Shown here: positions 11,536 through 22,438 of the stretch, in pieces
How the letters are laid out: each line of letters starts with the position of its first letter
Numbering within the stretch: position 1 is the first letter of the stretch
Assembly (NCBI GenBank): GCA_963556145.1
Contig: OY744464.1
Location: 7,787,508-7,851,507, forward strand
Source of the DNA: Hygrocybe punicea
Taxonomy: Eukaryota > Basidiomycota > Agaricomycetes > Agaricales > Hygrophoraceae
Direction: 5' to 3'
Length of the DNA stretch: 64,000 nt
Translations under genes and position numbers: made by a program
The notes under the pieces: model-generated
Database searches by the model: none
What the model saw: only the letters and a program-made list of their open reading frames with translations
What the model was told of the DNA's origin: nothing

Positions 11536-12173
11536 ATGAAACCCACCTCTTCGTTAACCTCTGTCTTGTCATCACAGAGCGGCAAGACAATGGTACCGGA
11601 TGAAGCGGCTGCAGTTTGTAAGCACTTTTCTGTACTATTGAACATACAAACTTGCTCACAACACTCCAAGCTGCACTGACGCAACTTATTTCTTCGATGT
11701 CTCTTAGCCCAGCAGCCACTTGCGCGCTGGTCACTTCTCTTGGACCTGACACCGACCTGCATCTTGGACCTGACTCCAACCCGCACGACCCACATCTGAT
11801 GGAGGATTTGGTCAAAAACCCGGACCTCATTAATGATACGTCGCAAAAACTGGACGCCGTCGAGTCATCCGCCGTTAACCCATCACTCTATCCCTGGGCA
11901 AATAACGAGTACGGTTATTCGATCCCACCAAGCGGCGCGCCTGGACCATTTTATTGTGTTACTAAAGGCAAGCATGTGGGCATATTTTCTTCTTGGTGAG
12001 TTCTACATATCCAGGGTAATTTACAAAATGTGACCTGTGCATTCAGGCAGAACACCTCACCATATGTGACTGGAGTCTCAGGAGCTATAATGACCAAGTG
12101 CACGTCCCTCGAACATGGCCATGAGTTGATGGCCAATGCTTTGGGCGAAGACAGCATTGTAATATGTAATTAG
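11536..12173 (+). CDS. Protein with an RNase H1 N-terminal (caulimovirus VI-like) domain
   Basis: Three exons join in phase: about 11536-11617, 11671-11995 and 12047-12173. Introns are 53 nt (11618-11670, GTAAGC...CAAG) and 51 nt (11996-12046, GTGAGT...TCAG). The second junction rebuilds the core of the domain: FYCVTKGKHVGIFSSW joined to QNTSPYVTGVSGA, then TKCTSLEHGHELM. That YxVxxG...GIxxxW...GxxGA...F/C pattern is the nucleic-acid (hybrid duplex)-binding fold found at the N-terminus of eukaryotic RNase H1. No RNase H catalytic domain follows; the protein ends at TAG 12171-12173. Stand-alone copies of this domain are common in agaricomycetes and their role is unknown. The start is uncertain (ATG 11536 or 11590). 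It is divergent from the KDZ gene with about 120 bp between them. Confidence 0.65.
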
Positions 12174-12780
12174 CTACCTACCTCTTGCGATGTCGACACC
12201 TATGCATAATCTAAGTCCGTTTCGTGCCAAGTATAATCTAACATTTAGCACTACTCCGGCTAGTAACTACTATACATATGCTACCTTTACCACTCTTACC
12301 ACTCCTAGAAGAATCTATGCTTGTAACAACTAGGTCCATAGTATCAATAAAGGTCCCCCATTGACGGATCGTTGTTGTCGAGTTAAAGTCCAATGAACAG
12401 ATACCGCAAGCAGAAACCATCAGCATGCGAATATAGACTACGTGACCTCTTGGACTGGCCACCAGTCGGAGTCCTCTCAACGTGTCCACGAACCTTGCAC
12501 ACACCGTTCTAGTAAATTTATCAAGCTCTATACCTTCCGTCATGACTGGTGGTTGACCTCACCTCTATTTTTCACCCTTGGAGAAGCAGGTCGCAGATCG
12601 AGCAAAACGTGCTAGGTATTACCACAGGTGATTTCATTCCCTGTACACTGTATTTTGTGTACTAATTTCATATAAGAAACAAAGACGATATTAATGCTCG
12701 AATGTGCCAGAAGTATAAATTGCGGTATGTCTATTCCGATTCTCAATCTTGCTTGTTTTCAAGCAAACTTCCAGAAAACT
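12174..12780. other. Intergenic, nothing recognised
   Basis: A 101-codon minus-strand frame (12543-12238) is present but shows no recognisable motif and no splice partner. I regard it as unsupported. Confidence 0.4.
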
Positions 12781-13288
12781 ATGTCCCGGCATTCCACAAC
12801 AACCTGTGGTCCTCCGTAAACTAAAGTACGTACCCATCATCTTGTTTGCCGTCTCCACAACTCCCGTCTCCACAACTCCTTCCAGTGTCGCGGAACAGAA
12901 TTTTACAGAAGGCTACAAAGGTCTGCGAGCCCAGCTACACACCCTACTCGATGGCACATCCGATAAATTTATTAATGGGATCTGTAGCTCTTATCTCGTG
13001 GGCACGGAGGATGGTCATGGGGACTTGGTTATCATTGAGAAGCCCATCCTTGCCTTGTCTGCGCTAACCTCCAGTGTTCACAAGCTTCAAAATCAAGTAT
13101 TGCAGTTGAGAGGTGTTGGCCGAGACTGGGAGAGATTTGAAAGGTTTCGGAAGTGTCTCCTGGAATTGACTGCTTGCCTGGAGGAAATGTTGTGCTTAGC
13201 CATGGTTGACGTGGATGATTTGAGGGACACAGCAGTCAGACAGAAACTTAGAGGTCAAACTGCGGGTGATTTAGGTTCGAATTTGTAG
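12781..13288 (+). CDS. Small hypothetical helical protein
   Basis: Two exons (12781-12815 and 12886-13288) are separated by a 70-nt intron (GTAAAC...TCCAG) and join in phase to give a 145-residue protein starting MSRHSTTTCGPPVAEQNF. The body is predicted to be mostly helical, with heptad-like leucines (LSALTSSVHKLQNQVLQL, then FRKCLLELTACLEEM). I do not recognise the family. The in-phase splice, the ATG and the absence of internal stops support a real gene, but no function can be assigned. It lies upstream of a short AT-rich tandem repeat. Confidence 0.5.
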
Positions 13289-13293
13289 TGTCT

Positions 13294-13352
13294 TAGATTC
13301 TATACGCTTATTAACTCTATACACTTATTAACTCTATACGCTTATTAACTCG
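13294..13352. repeat. Short tandem repeat, about 17-bp unit x3
   Basis: The unit ACTCTATACGCTTATTA (with a C/A variant) occurs three times in a row just after the stop of the preceding gene. Confidence 0.8.
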
Positions 13353-13459
13353 AAAGAATGGCCCAGTTTATAAGCCTCAATTGGAGTCAACCGCAACTGT
13401 ATAGCCGTATAGTCTGAGTTATGTAATCTTGATTGCGTGATTTTATTTTCATCAGACAA

Positions 13460-15809
13460 ATGGAGAAACCGAAAAGGAACTGGGCTAAAGGGTCCAGACT
13501 CGCGTTCCTGGACAGCCACTTGGAAAGCTTCAGGGCCGCACAACTTCAGAGTCTATCTAAATCCACAGAATATGTCGACCAGGTCGTCAACGAGTACTTC
13601 AGGCGCTTCGACTGGCGGCTACCTCTGACAGAGGAGCCCACGGTACCTTTTGACGCTGGCGCGATGGAGATGGCGGAGACTCTGGGTGCCGATGATTTAG
13701 AAAGGAAGGGAAAAATAATCACACAAATGAAGGCGGTACGTAGCTCCCCAGCTATTTCATTGTTGTTGATTATATCAATGGTTATTTAAGACAATCACCT
13801 CTTGGCTTGTCTATCGTACCAAAAAGAACGGCAATGTTGGCAAGCGCGTGGCTGCCGACAAAGATCCCTACGTCCTTCTACTTGCCCAGTTAACGGGTGT
13901 CGGAAGTAAACCCCCCAAAGCCCGCTTGCCTTACCAGCATTGGTCCAAGACACACTACGACTTGGTGGTCAGGGCTGATTTCGAAGAACGCTTTCCGAAG
14001 TCTGGCAAAAGGGACAAGCATCGCACAGCGAATCGTGCCAAGGTTACCCAGGAACATTTTGATCACCTACCTGAAGAAGATCAACAGCGCTTCACTGACG
14101 AGGCCAAGGCCGATCACACAAAGGCAGTCCAGGCTTGGACAGAGGCGGTGAACGGGAAGCCTTCAAATGATCCTCGTGACCGACAAGAGTGAGTTTTCTA
14201 ATGTTGTTTGATATTGTGCACTGATCCCTTTGGTTTCAAAAGTGCACTCGAGCGTCTGGGCGAGTTTGCCGGCCCTATAATTGAAGGCCTTGGGAATATA
14301 CTTGGGATGTACGTCTCGTTGTTGGCGGGTGGTCCGGAGCCTGCAAAAAGAGGTCAGATCAACGTTTTGAGGTACTGTTATTTGTCCATCGTGCGTGTAT
14401 ACTGGAATGCTGAAGTGTTCTCTTTAGCATGCACTACGGTACCAACCAGGAGCCCGTGGCTAAGAATTGGCAAGCTGCCGACAAAGCAAAATTCAAAACT
14501 GTCACGTCATTGTTTCAGGAATATTGGCTACATGCTATAGTGAGAGAAGAAACTCTCTTTTTGTAACCTATTTCTAATTCCTTGGTATTGTTTTCTAGCC
14601 GCTGCGGACAAAGCAGCTGCCAGCTTACCGAATCTCGACCCAATCAATGATCATGCGACTATTTCAACTTCTGCAGGTGGCTCTGCAAGCCGAAATGTTA
14701 CGGCTGAAGATGTAACCAGCATGAACAAGAAGCGAGGTCGACGTTCGAAGGCCCACAACCATTCTAAAAAGAAAAAACGCACGCACTCGACGGAAAGCGA
14801 CCGTTCACCTACGCCATCGTCCTCTTCCGAGCGCTCAGGCTCAGATTCTGATATGGACTCAGACTCAGACGCCGTGTCTATAGTTTCAGGAGTTACTCCG
14901 CCGGCGATCCGAGAACTGCCCTTTGCGGCAAAGAAGGTCAATTACTTCCCAAAGCCGAGGGTTGAGAAGGTTAGCCGCTGCAGGAGGACATCCGGAAAAC
15001 ATGCTGAGGACAAGAAGCGATTGAGGGAAGGCCCAGGCGAGGTGACAGTGCTAGAGGTCGAGAGAGAATGAGATATGTCCTCAGACGAGGGAAGGGTTCC
15101 TGCCGGTTCGAGGGTTCACGGTCGGAAGGTTCCCACGAGCATTGACGGGATGAGAGGTACAGAAGATGATGCTGGCATGTCTCACGGATCAGAAAAGGCA
15201 CCTGCTGCTGACATAACTACAGAAGATGACGCTGGCATGTCTCACGGGGCACCTACTGCCGACATAACTACCACCGTCAAGGACACCACCATCCAGAACT
15301 TGCCGCGGCCACTGGCGTTACCGCAGTAAGATTGGCCAGGATGGCTGCAACATGAATACAAGCTGTTTGCGGCAGCTGATTTGGGTTGCGATTGGAATGG
15401 TTTACTTATCCAGTTCGTGAATTTCGAGGCTCAATCAGGGTTTGGGGTGGGTGGGGGGCAGTCTAAATCATTGAGCACGCACCTTCGTCCCAAAGAAGTC
15501 CAGTGGTGGATCCAGCAAGGCCGGGATCTTTGCAATGGTCGGGAACGTATTCCCACCATTCTGAGTGCCGAGAAATTTGGAGCAGCTTGGTGGACTTGGT
15601 GGGAGCACCTCCGGCCGACTGGGAGCGACTTGTCCTCTCTCGATAAACATGGTGTGAATGGCTTTCTGAGTGTGATGGCGTGTTTGTACTGGTGGGGTAG
15701 GTTGGCGAAGGGGGATATATCAAAGGAGCCAGCATGGCAGGAGGCTTGTGTTGAAGTTCAGAGAGTTCTGGATACCCTGCTTGCCACTCCGAGAGCAGGA
15801 GGAAGCTAG
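13460..15809 (+). pseudogene. Decayed member of an agaricomycete-specific protein family
   Basis: Exons 13460-13735, 13791-14188, 14243-14371 and 14428-14539 join in phase across 50-60 nt introns. They carry ERKGKIITQMKA, TSWLVYRTKKN, YQHWSKTHYD, FTDEAKADHTKAV, FAGPIIEGLG and SMHYGTNQEP. I know this pattern from a large uncharacterised mushroom family that ends in a Trp-rich block. Here the next part (14599 on; a basic KKRGRRSKAH...KKKKR segment and an acidic DSDMDSDSD stretch) is one base out of phase with the donor at 14540. Further on, two in-frame stops interrupt the same frame: TGA 15069-15071 and TAA 15327-15329. The Trp-rich C-terminus then resumes (DWPGWLQHEYKLFAAADLG, EVQWWIQQGRD, AWWTWWEHL) to TAG 15807-15809. 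It is therefore a pseudogene or a chimeric remnant. Function of the family is unknown. Confidence 0.6.
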
Positions 15810-15844
15810 GGGTCAAGTAAAACATCTCATTCATGACTCTTTGT

Positions 15845-15925
15845 GTCTGTTATCTTGTCATCCTTTCTTGTCATCCCTTTTCTGATATCTTGTCATCCTT
15901 TCTTGTCATCCTTTTTGATATGCAT
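15845..15925. repeat. TCTTGTCATCC short tandem repeat
   Basis: TCTTGTCATCC recurs four times, with two interspersed TGATAT words, in the 3' flank of the preceding pseudogene. Confidence 0.7.
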
Positions 15926-15999
15926 TTCTTTTTCTCTTTTAATAAAATATATATGTTGCATTTTCCTGAGTTGTGTCTTGGGGTAGAATAAGTTGAGCT

Positions 16000-16600
16000 A
16001 AGAATATGCTAATAATATGGTGGTAACATTTGGAAAACATGGGGGGAAATGCACAAAACATAAGAAATATATATACAAAAACACAGAAAAACAACTATTT
16101 GGCTACTAGTTGTTTGCCAACATAAGAAAACATTAGAATCCAAACCACAAACCAATTAGAGAATATGCTGAAAATAATTGTTAAAACATATGAAAACATG
16201 TGAAAAACATAGGAAAACATATGTGAAACATATATGAATATGCTGAAAATAATTGTTGATCAATGAAAACATGTGAAAAACATAGGAAAACATATGTGAA
16301 ACATATTCTGAGGTGATGATCAAATTGGGTATGTCAGATTGCAACTTTAGATTGATAATATTCAGAAAACATATGGCTATAATCAAACATGATCTAAATT
16401 GGATATGTCAGATTTATCAGAGTCAGAAAACATATGAGAAACATATTCTGTGGTGTGATCAGAGCTGGTCTGATCCAAATTGGATATGTCAGATTTATAA
16501 TATTCAGAAAACAAAAGGCTATAATTAGATCATATGGCTATAATTAAACCTATTCCAAATTGGGTAGGTCTGATTTATAATATTCAATTTCACATTTATT
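16000..16600. repeat. AT-rich region with several direct repeats
   Basis: A block of about 42 bp (GAAAACATGTGAAAAACATA and onward) appears at about 16192 and again at about 16264. A second word family (AAATTGG-ATGTCAGATTTATAATATTCAG with GATC-rich flanks) occurs four times between 16319 and 16590. There is no coding signal. It may be an eroded element or a heterochromatic spacer. Confidence 0.65.
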
Positions 16601-17040
16601 ATATTATATTTGTTATTATATTTCTGCTTTTAGATCGCATTCTTGCTTATATAACCCCTAGTCAAGACTCCCATGCCTGGACCCATGATATTTGACAAAA
16701 TACTCCATGGCAAGAGCCATGGGTATTAGGCCAAATACTACAGCTAGGGCTGCTACTGCAAGCTTCTTGTAGATCAGATGTCATTCTCTGCTGCCACTGG
16801 AAGTGCGAGAAAGGCACTGTGAGAGTCACCTATCTGCCATGCCAGATTTGGTCTCAAGTGGCCACTGGTAGACTACTTCGTTCCTGTGGTGTATTCTTCT
16901 GGCGAGGAATCTGTACTCGTGGTGTCGGAAGCTGGAACATCTGACGTTGCATCCATTGATAAGGAGCAGACAACACAGGGCTTAGGCATTCAACTGCGCG
17001 GCCGCGACTTTGTCGCAGAAAATATATACACGTGATCTAA
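16601..17040. other. Non-coding stretch, possible eroded element
   Basis: No intact frame is present. A short open stretch near 16850-16975 reads like a fragment of coding sequence (VPVVYSSGEESVLVVSEAG) but has no start, no splice partner and no recognised family. Confidence 0.35.
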
Positions 17041-17715
17041 ACATACCCTATATGGAAGGAAGGGGGGGGGGGTCCCAAGCTGGCCCTTAAAATAAAATAT
17101 GAGTGTATATCGGAAATTCCTGTTCCGCCACCCCCTTGATAGTAGTAATAACTCTGAGGGACTCGGATATGCCATGCAAAGCAATGGCCCTCTAGCACAA
17201 GTGATCACAACTTAACACAAGTTGTCATCTATTTTCACAGTGCTGCATTGTGCAATACCTATTATATTCCATGATAACCCATTAAGATGAGTGCACGGCA
17301 CAGGAAAGCACTGCATTGCACAACATATGAGAACCAGTGAGAACCAGTGATAGTAAGTGCACTTCAGTGCATACTAGTGCATTCTGTGATTCACAGTGCT
17401 TTCAAATGCTTTCCAATGCTTTCCAATGCATAAAATTTGTCTCTCTCACTCTGAAAGCATTGGAAAGCATTGGAAAGCATTTGAAAGCACTGTGAATCAC
17501 AGAAAGCACTAGTGTGTACTGAGGTGCACTTACTATCACTGGTTCTCACTGGTTCTCATATGTTGTGCAATGCAGTGCTTTCCTGTGCCGTGCACTCATC
17601 TTAATGGGTTATCATGGAATATAATAGGTATTGCACAATGCAGCACTGTGAAAATAGATGATAACTTGTGTTAAGTTGTGTTCATATGAATTTTGTCCAG
17701 TGAAAACACTCATAC
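17041..17715. repeat. Repeat of the conserved-end family (copy 2), containing a large palindrome
   Basis: The left edge has a G-run, AAGCTGGCCCTTAAAAT and TTCCGCCACCCCCTTGA. The right edge has CATATGAATTTTGTCCAGTG. Both match copy 1 (about 2714-3020) in the opposite orientation. The interior differs from copy 1 and holds the palindrome at 17206-17680. Confidence 0.5.
17206..17680. repeat. Large near-perfect palindrome (224-nt arms, 27-nt loop)
   Basis: Arms 17206-17429 and 17457-17680 are both 224 nt and are inverted copies of each other with only scattered mismatches. The spacer is 27 nt. The arms contain internal short repeats (GCTTTCCAATGCTTTCCAATGC, GAGAACCAGT twice). No open frame is present. 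It could be a foldback (MITE-like) element. As RNA it would form a very long hairpin. Confidence 0.9.
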
Positions 17716-17935
17716 CAAATGGTCACGGTTCAATTACACCAGTAGATCACGTTTCTAATGCCATTTCTGACTGATACTATAAGTGCCTTGTGTACTAGTA
17801 CTCATAGTAGTATCAATACAATCATATAAGAATCTATCAACAGAGCTCAAATTCTCAGCATGATGGGAACAGAGATATGACCATTTTAAGAAACTAATTA
17901 GGTACAGGTGGGTGATTTCTATTATAATATGGGTG

Positions 17936-18660
17936 CAGAGGGGGGAAAGCATGTATAGGAGGGTGCAGAAGGGCATAGGAGGGTGGTAGAGTGTGTGGGA
18001 GGGTGGAGGAGAGCAGGGAAGGGTGAGGGAGAGCATGGAAGGGTGGGGGAGAGCACAGGAGGGTGGGGGAGAGCATGGGAGGGCGAAGGAGAGCATGGGG
18101 GTGCAGGAGAGCATGGGAGAGTGTGTGGGGGCATGAGGGGTGCAGGAAATGATGTGGGCGGGTGCAAGAGAGCTTTGGGAGACTGTGGGAGGACTTGGAA
18201 GGTGTGCGGTGTTGTGGGTGGGTACAGCATTGTGGGACAGGTACAGGGTGTTGTTGGAGGCGGGCAGGGCATTGTGGGATGGCCCAGGGGGTTGTGGGGG
18301 GTTGTGGGAAGGTGCGAGAAGTGCGGGAGGGCTTGGGAGGGCAGGGGGTGTTGTAGGAGGGTGTGGGGTGTTGTGGGCGGGCGTGGAGTGTTGTGGGAGG
18401 GTGCGGGGGTTTGTGGGAGGGCGCAGGATGTTGTGGGAGGGTGCAGGGTGTTGTGGGAGGGTGCAGGGGGATGTTGTGGGGGTACAGGGTGTTGTGAGAG
18501 GGTGTGAGAGGTGCGAGAGGACTGGGGAGGGCATGGGAAGGTGTTGAATGGTTGGAGAGTGGTTTGTGAGAGGTGTGAGGATGTTTTAAGGTGTGTGAAT
18601 GCATGGAAGAGTGTGGGAGGGTGTAGGAGGATGTGGGAGGGCGTGGCAGGTGTGAGGTAG
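17936..18660. repeat. G-rich minisatellite (GTGGGAGGGTG-type units)
   Basis: Degenerate units such as GTTGTGGGAGGGTGCAGG, about 15-25 bp long, fill the region. All the purine/GT richness is on the plus strand. Long open frames on the minus strand (Pro/His/Thr-rich) and plus strand (Gly/Arg-rich) arise from composition and appear in several frames at once, so I do not call genes here. Its runs of GGG suggest G-quadruplex potential. Confidence 0.85.
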
Positions 18661-18925
18661 GTTGAAAATGACAAGCTGATTGAAAAACAAATGAAGACGG
18701 GGTTAGCAGACATGGCTATAAATCAGGCCGACAATTAATGTACCTTTTGCAAGCCATAGTAGTATCAACCCATGTCTGCAGACTCTGCATCAGTTGCAAT
18801 GAGAGGAGACTCACTGATGAACAAAAGACTCAGACGCGAAAGAAAGTTGACAAAACACGTGCACAAAAAGTGGTCATTCCAACATACACATCAAACCTAG
18901 TACTACAACACGATGAATTAAAATC

Positions 18926-19968
18926 TTAAAATGAGATGGTACACCCAATAGCAAATGCCACCTCTCTAAGGAGATGTTCTTGGGATATTCCCACAAGGTT
19001 AGCACATTTGTGATAAAACCTATAATATCTCTTGAGCTCCTCCAATGACATATTTCGGAGCTGGGTAGCGTCATGTATGGGGTCCAAGTTTCTCTATGAA
19101 AGATAGGTATGGGCTCCACAAAGATACAGCGAATTCAAAACCTAACCTCAGAAGGCAGGGTCCCATCTCTTGCACACACCTCCTCATAGGGCATGAGTGT
19201 ACCATCATGAGATTGGCAATTAGATAGCTATGATGGAATATTCGAGGCAAAAATATTATAAGAGATATGATAACACACAATAGCGGTCACCCTTCATAGC
19301 ACTTTGACTCCCCTATTCAAGGTCTTGACATCTTCCTTTACTTCCTTGATATCTTCTTTAACTCCCTTGACTTCGTCGTTCAGCTTTTTCATGCCATCCT
19401 TGAGTGTATCTTCCATTTTCTTCATGTCTTCTTTGAAAGCATCTTGCATTTTCTTCAGGTGATCTCTGAATGTATCCTGCATTTTCTTCATGTTGTCCTT
19501 GAATGCATCTTGTCTTTTCTTCATGTCATCCTTGAATTCCTTATTCAGGTTCTCAATCGCAGCATTGATTCGTCGAGTTGGATTCACAGATGATGCATCA
19601 GCATTGGGGGCATCACCAGTGAGCCCTGGGATTAAGAGATTAGTAGGATTGCATGCCATGATATTCTGAGACTCTGCACTCTCTTGCATGTATGAATTTG
19701 CATGAATAACTTGTGTTTCATGGAGGTACGCATGTGCTACATCATCTTGAGTGACATCACCATGATTAGCTGCATTTTATATAGGTTAGTTTCACAATTG
19801 AAACCATTGTTACTATGAACCAAGATTGTGTTCAATTTTTTTCCAATAATCAGTAGCTCTGTTCACGTCAAGTAACATCGAAGGATTTGATGCAGGTGCT
19901 GCCACTGCGATGTTGAGATTTACAACAGAAAGAGGTGGAGGGGGGATTTGTCTGGGGGGGGCAGCCAT
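18926..19968 (-). CDS. Coiled-coil protein with tandem 12-residue repeats
   Basis: Four exons on the minus strand give 285 codons in phase: 19968-19821, 19769-19309, 19227-19147 and 19093-18926. Introns are 51, 81 and 53 nt; the second uses a weak GTCAAA donor. The protein starts MAAPPRQIPPPPLSVV, then an Asn/Ala linker and DYWKKIEHNLANHGD. The centre is a long charged coiled coil made of about 12-residue repeats (MKKMQDAFK, MKKMEDTLK, then VKEDIKEVKEDV). The C-terminus (SHDGTLMPYEEVCARDGT, LRNMSLEELKRYYRFYHK) resembles the end of a widespread but uncharacterised agaricomycete family. The function is unknown. The repeats are encoded by near-identical 36-bp DNA units, which suggests recent expansion. 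Confidence 0.7.
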
Positions 19969-20871
19969 GGTGTTGTTCAAGTTTGGCGATGCTGATCAAA
20001 TCATAACAGATAAACCAAAATATTATTGGAGTGCTTGTAAAATACTCGACAAAAGAATGTGCAATGCAACCTAGAAAAGACACTTGGCACAGTCAAAGAG
20101 ACCCGTAATTGTCACCATTTCTGAAAAGATCTGCTGTGTCTGCCAGTTCCAGCAGGTAGGGTATAGCACAGGTTCGGGTAAAGCCGCGGTTTTCAGACAG
20201 GTTTCTTGGGTACGGGTATGGTGTCCCAATTTGGCAACCCGTGCACTACTGCACACCCTTACCCATGGTAGATGGGTATCCACAGGTTAGCACAGAGGCC
20301 CAAAGGTAAGTTTTTTTTACCTTTAATTCATTCATCTAACATATCTAATAATTCAGTGATACCCAAACTGCCGCCACCACCACCACCACCACCAACCAAC
20401 AACAACAACAACAACATGGCGATGAAGGGAAATGGCTGGGAGAGTGGTGTGCCCACTTACCAGCACAGGTATAAGGCATGTCACAAGTGCACTTGTGGGT
20501 GATCCGGATCCAAACTCGTGAGTTTTTTTCATCAAAATTTACATACCCAGATCTGTGTGGGTTTTTCAATCCACTGGACTCGGATCCACGGCTCGGCTAC
20601 CCGCGGATCCACGGGTACTCGCAGGTGACCTGGGGCTCAATGCCCTTTGGACCGCGAACCATCCTCCTTCACCCTCAAATTTCCTCGCAAGCCACAGTGC
20701 CACGTCAACTGACATGGGCCTGGGATTGCAAGGAGTTGGGAGGAGAGGGGAGGAGGGGGGACCTTTCAGCAGCACCGTGCCACTGCCGCAGCTGTTGCTG
20801 TTGCATTGCTGCCAGCGCTGTTGCTGCTGTGTTGCTGCCGGTGCCGTTGTTGCTGCCGTTGTTGCTGCTGC

Positions 20872-20940
20872 TGCCATTCCCGCTGCTGCCATTCCCGCTG
20901 TTGCCATTCCCGCTGTTGCCATTCCCGCTGCTGCCATTGC
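20872..20940. repeat. 15-bp minisatellite (CCATTCCCGCTGYTG)
   Basis: Four tandem copies of a 15-bp unit lie within a larger CTG/TTG-rich tract (20760-21020) in the TIR element. Confidence 0.8.
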
Positions 20941-21829
20941 TGCTGTATTGCTGCCGTTCCCGCTGCAGTGGTTGTTGCTGCCACAGCTGCTGTTGTTGCC
21001 GTGGGCTGCTGCCACATCCACGCTTGTGGGCATCATGGAACTGTGGGGGGTAAGTATAGATAAATAAAATAGATGACAACGAAAACTTATCTTAGCAGCG
21101 GGGGTGGACGCACCACTCCCCACTGTGTCCTTGTATTGCTACCATCCCCGGTTCCCGTTGTGAGTGTGGTGTTGGTGTGGGCATGGTGTTGGCATGGGTG
21201 TTGGCAGGCATTGGTGTGGGCGTTGGTGGTGCTGCGGCTGCGGCTGCTGTTGCCAGCTGTCCTCATCATGATTCTCTGTGTAATAAAATGTCAGTAAAGT
21301 GAAGTTTCTGTGAACGCTTACCGTTTTGTCTTGTGAGTGTTGCTGTTATTGTTGAGTTGACATTTCGCGTCGTTGTTTAAGATCACATGATCTAAGTTCC
21401 CGCGATTTCATACACACAAAAATTAAACATTTGACTATCTACAGAGAATGAGTTTTGGCTGTGACCTGCAAGTACTCACACAGGTACCTGAGAGATAATA
21501 CGTGACACCCAGATCTGTGAGTATTTCAGACAATGGGTAAATGGTACTCACGAGTAAGATACCCACAAGTCTTTCCACAGGTAAACCCATTGTGACCCAT
21601 GGGTTACCCAGAGTCGTGACATGCCTTACACAGGTACGTGCCCGAATCAATCACCACTGACATCAGCTAACCCCCTGCCTTCCAGTCCACACCTCGCAAA
21701 TGACGTTGACGCGTCAGTCGATGCATCAACGCATGTTTGCAAGGTCTCCAGCACAGAGACACACATGAAGACCTTGCGAAAGCATGGCGACGGTGATGAG
21801 GGTGACGTGGACAGGGCGATGTGGACGTG

Positions 21830-22075
21830 GATGGCGAGGGCCCAGACAATGACGATGGCCAGAACAATGATGGCCAGGACGACAACGGCCAGGACGACAA
21901 CGGCTGGGATGACGACGGCCAGAATGATGATGGCCAGGACAATGATGGCCGGGATGACAACGGCCATGACGACAACCGCTGGGACGATGACAGCCACAAC
22001 GATGATGGCCATGACGACAACAGCCAGGATGATGATGGCCACAATGATGACAGCCATGACGATGCCAGCTGATTG
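21830..22075. repeat. 15-bp minisatellite (GACGACAACGGCCAG-type)
   Basis: About 16 degenerate copies of a 15-bp unit encode a D/N/G/H/Q-rich repeat on the plus strand. No start/stop context or conserved flanks suggest a gene. Confidence 0.8.
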
Positions 22076-22438
22076 GCCAATGGTGATGAGGTTGGCAATG
22101 ACGCGACGTGGGACAAGAATGGGCCAGGGGATGAAGGGCCATGGGACTGTCAACAACAATGTTGACAGAACCATGACCCCCTCAAATGACCTCGCGAACC
22201 GCGTCAGCCGCATGTCAATTGACATGGCGAGGCATTCGCGAGGTCAACAATGACCAGGACAGAGTGGGACGAGCCCCCACCACACTACCTGTGCGGTGAC
22301 ATGGGTAACCACTATACCCGTGTCTGATGGTGGGTAATGCAGACCCGTACCTGTGACGGGTGCAGTGTCTGCGGGTACGGGTACGGTGTTCGGCCTGGGG
22401 ACCTGCGGGTCACCTGTGCTACACCCTACCAGTGGGAC

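Larger units (their letters stand above)
20155..22430. mobile_element. 2.3-kb non-autonomous TIR element filled with minisatellites
   Basis: The left end GGTAGGGTATAGCACAGGT (20155-20173) is the inverted counterpart of the right end 22412-22430, with one mismatch. Just inside both ends lie degenerate CGGGTA/TACCCG words, and the same words recur near 20570-20640 and 21450-21640. The interior holds (CAC)n and (AAC)n near 20365-20415, CTG/TTG-rich DNA at 20760-21020, and a GAC/AAC/GGC minisatellite at 21830-22075. No transposase frame was found; the many open frames are repeat artefacts. No clear target-site duplication could be read. The right end lies 8 bp from the stop codon of the alpha-kinase remnant. 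Confidence 0.6.

Noticed and set aside
11523..11846. Minus-strand frames of 107-128 codons opposite the RNase H1 N-domain gene
   Set aside because: They are shadows of the spliced plus-strand gene, with no motif.
15845..16600. Regularly spaced repeats that might suggest a CRISPR array
   Set aside because: The repeats are degenerate, unevenly spaced and tandem, and the genome is eukaryotic.
17755..18713. Three overlapping 230-260 codon frames on the minus strand (Pro/His/Thr-rich)
   Set aside because: They are open in all three frames across a G-rich minisatellite, so they are compositional and not genes.
20478..22253. Ala/Leu/Cys-rich and Asp/Asn-rich frames
   Set aside because: They come from trinucleotide and 15-bp minisatellites with frames open on both strands.
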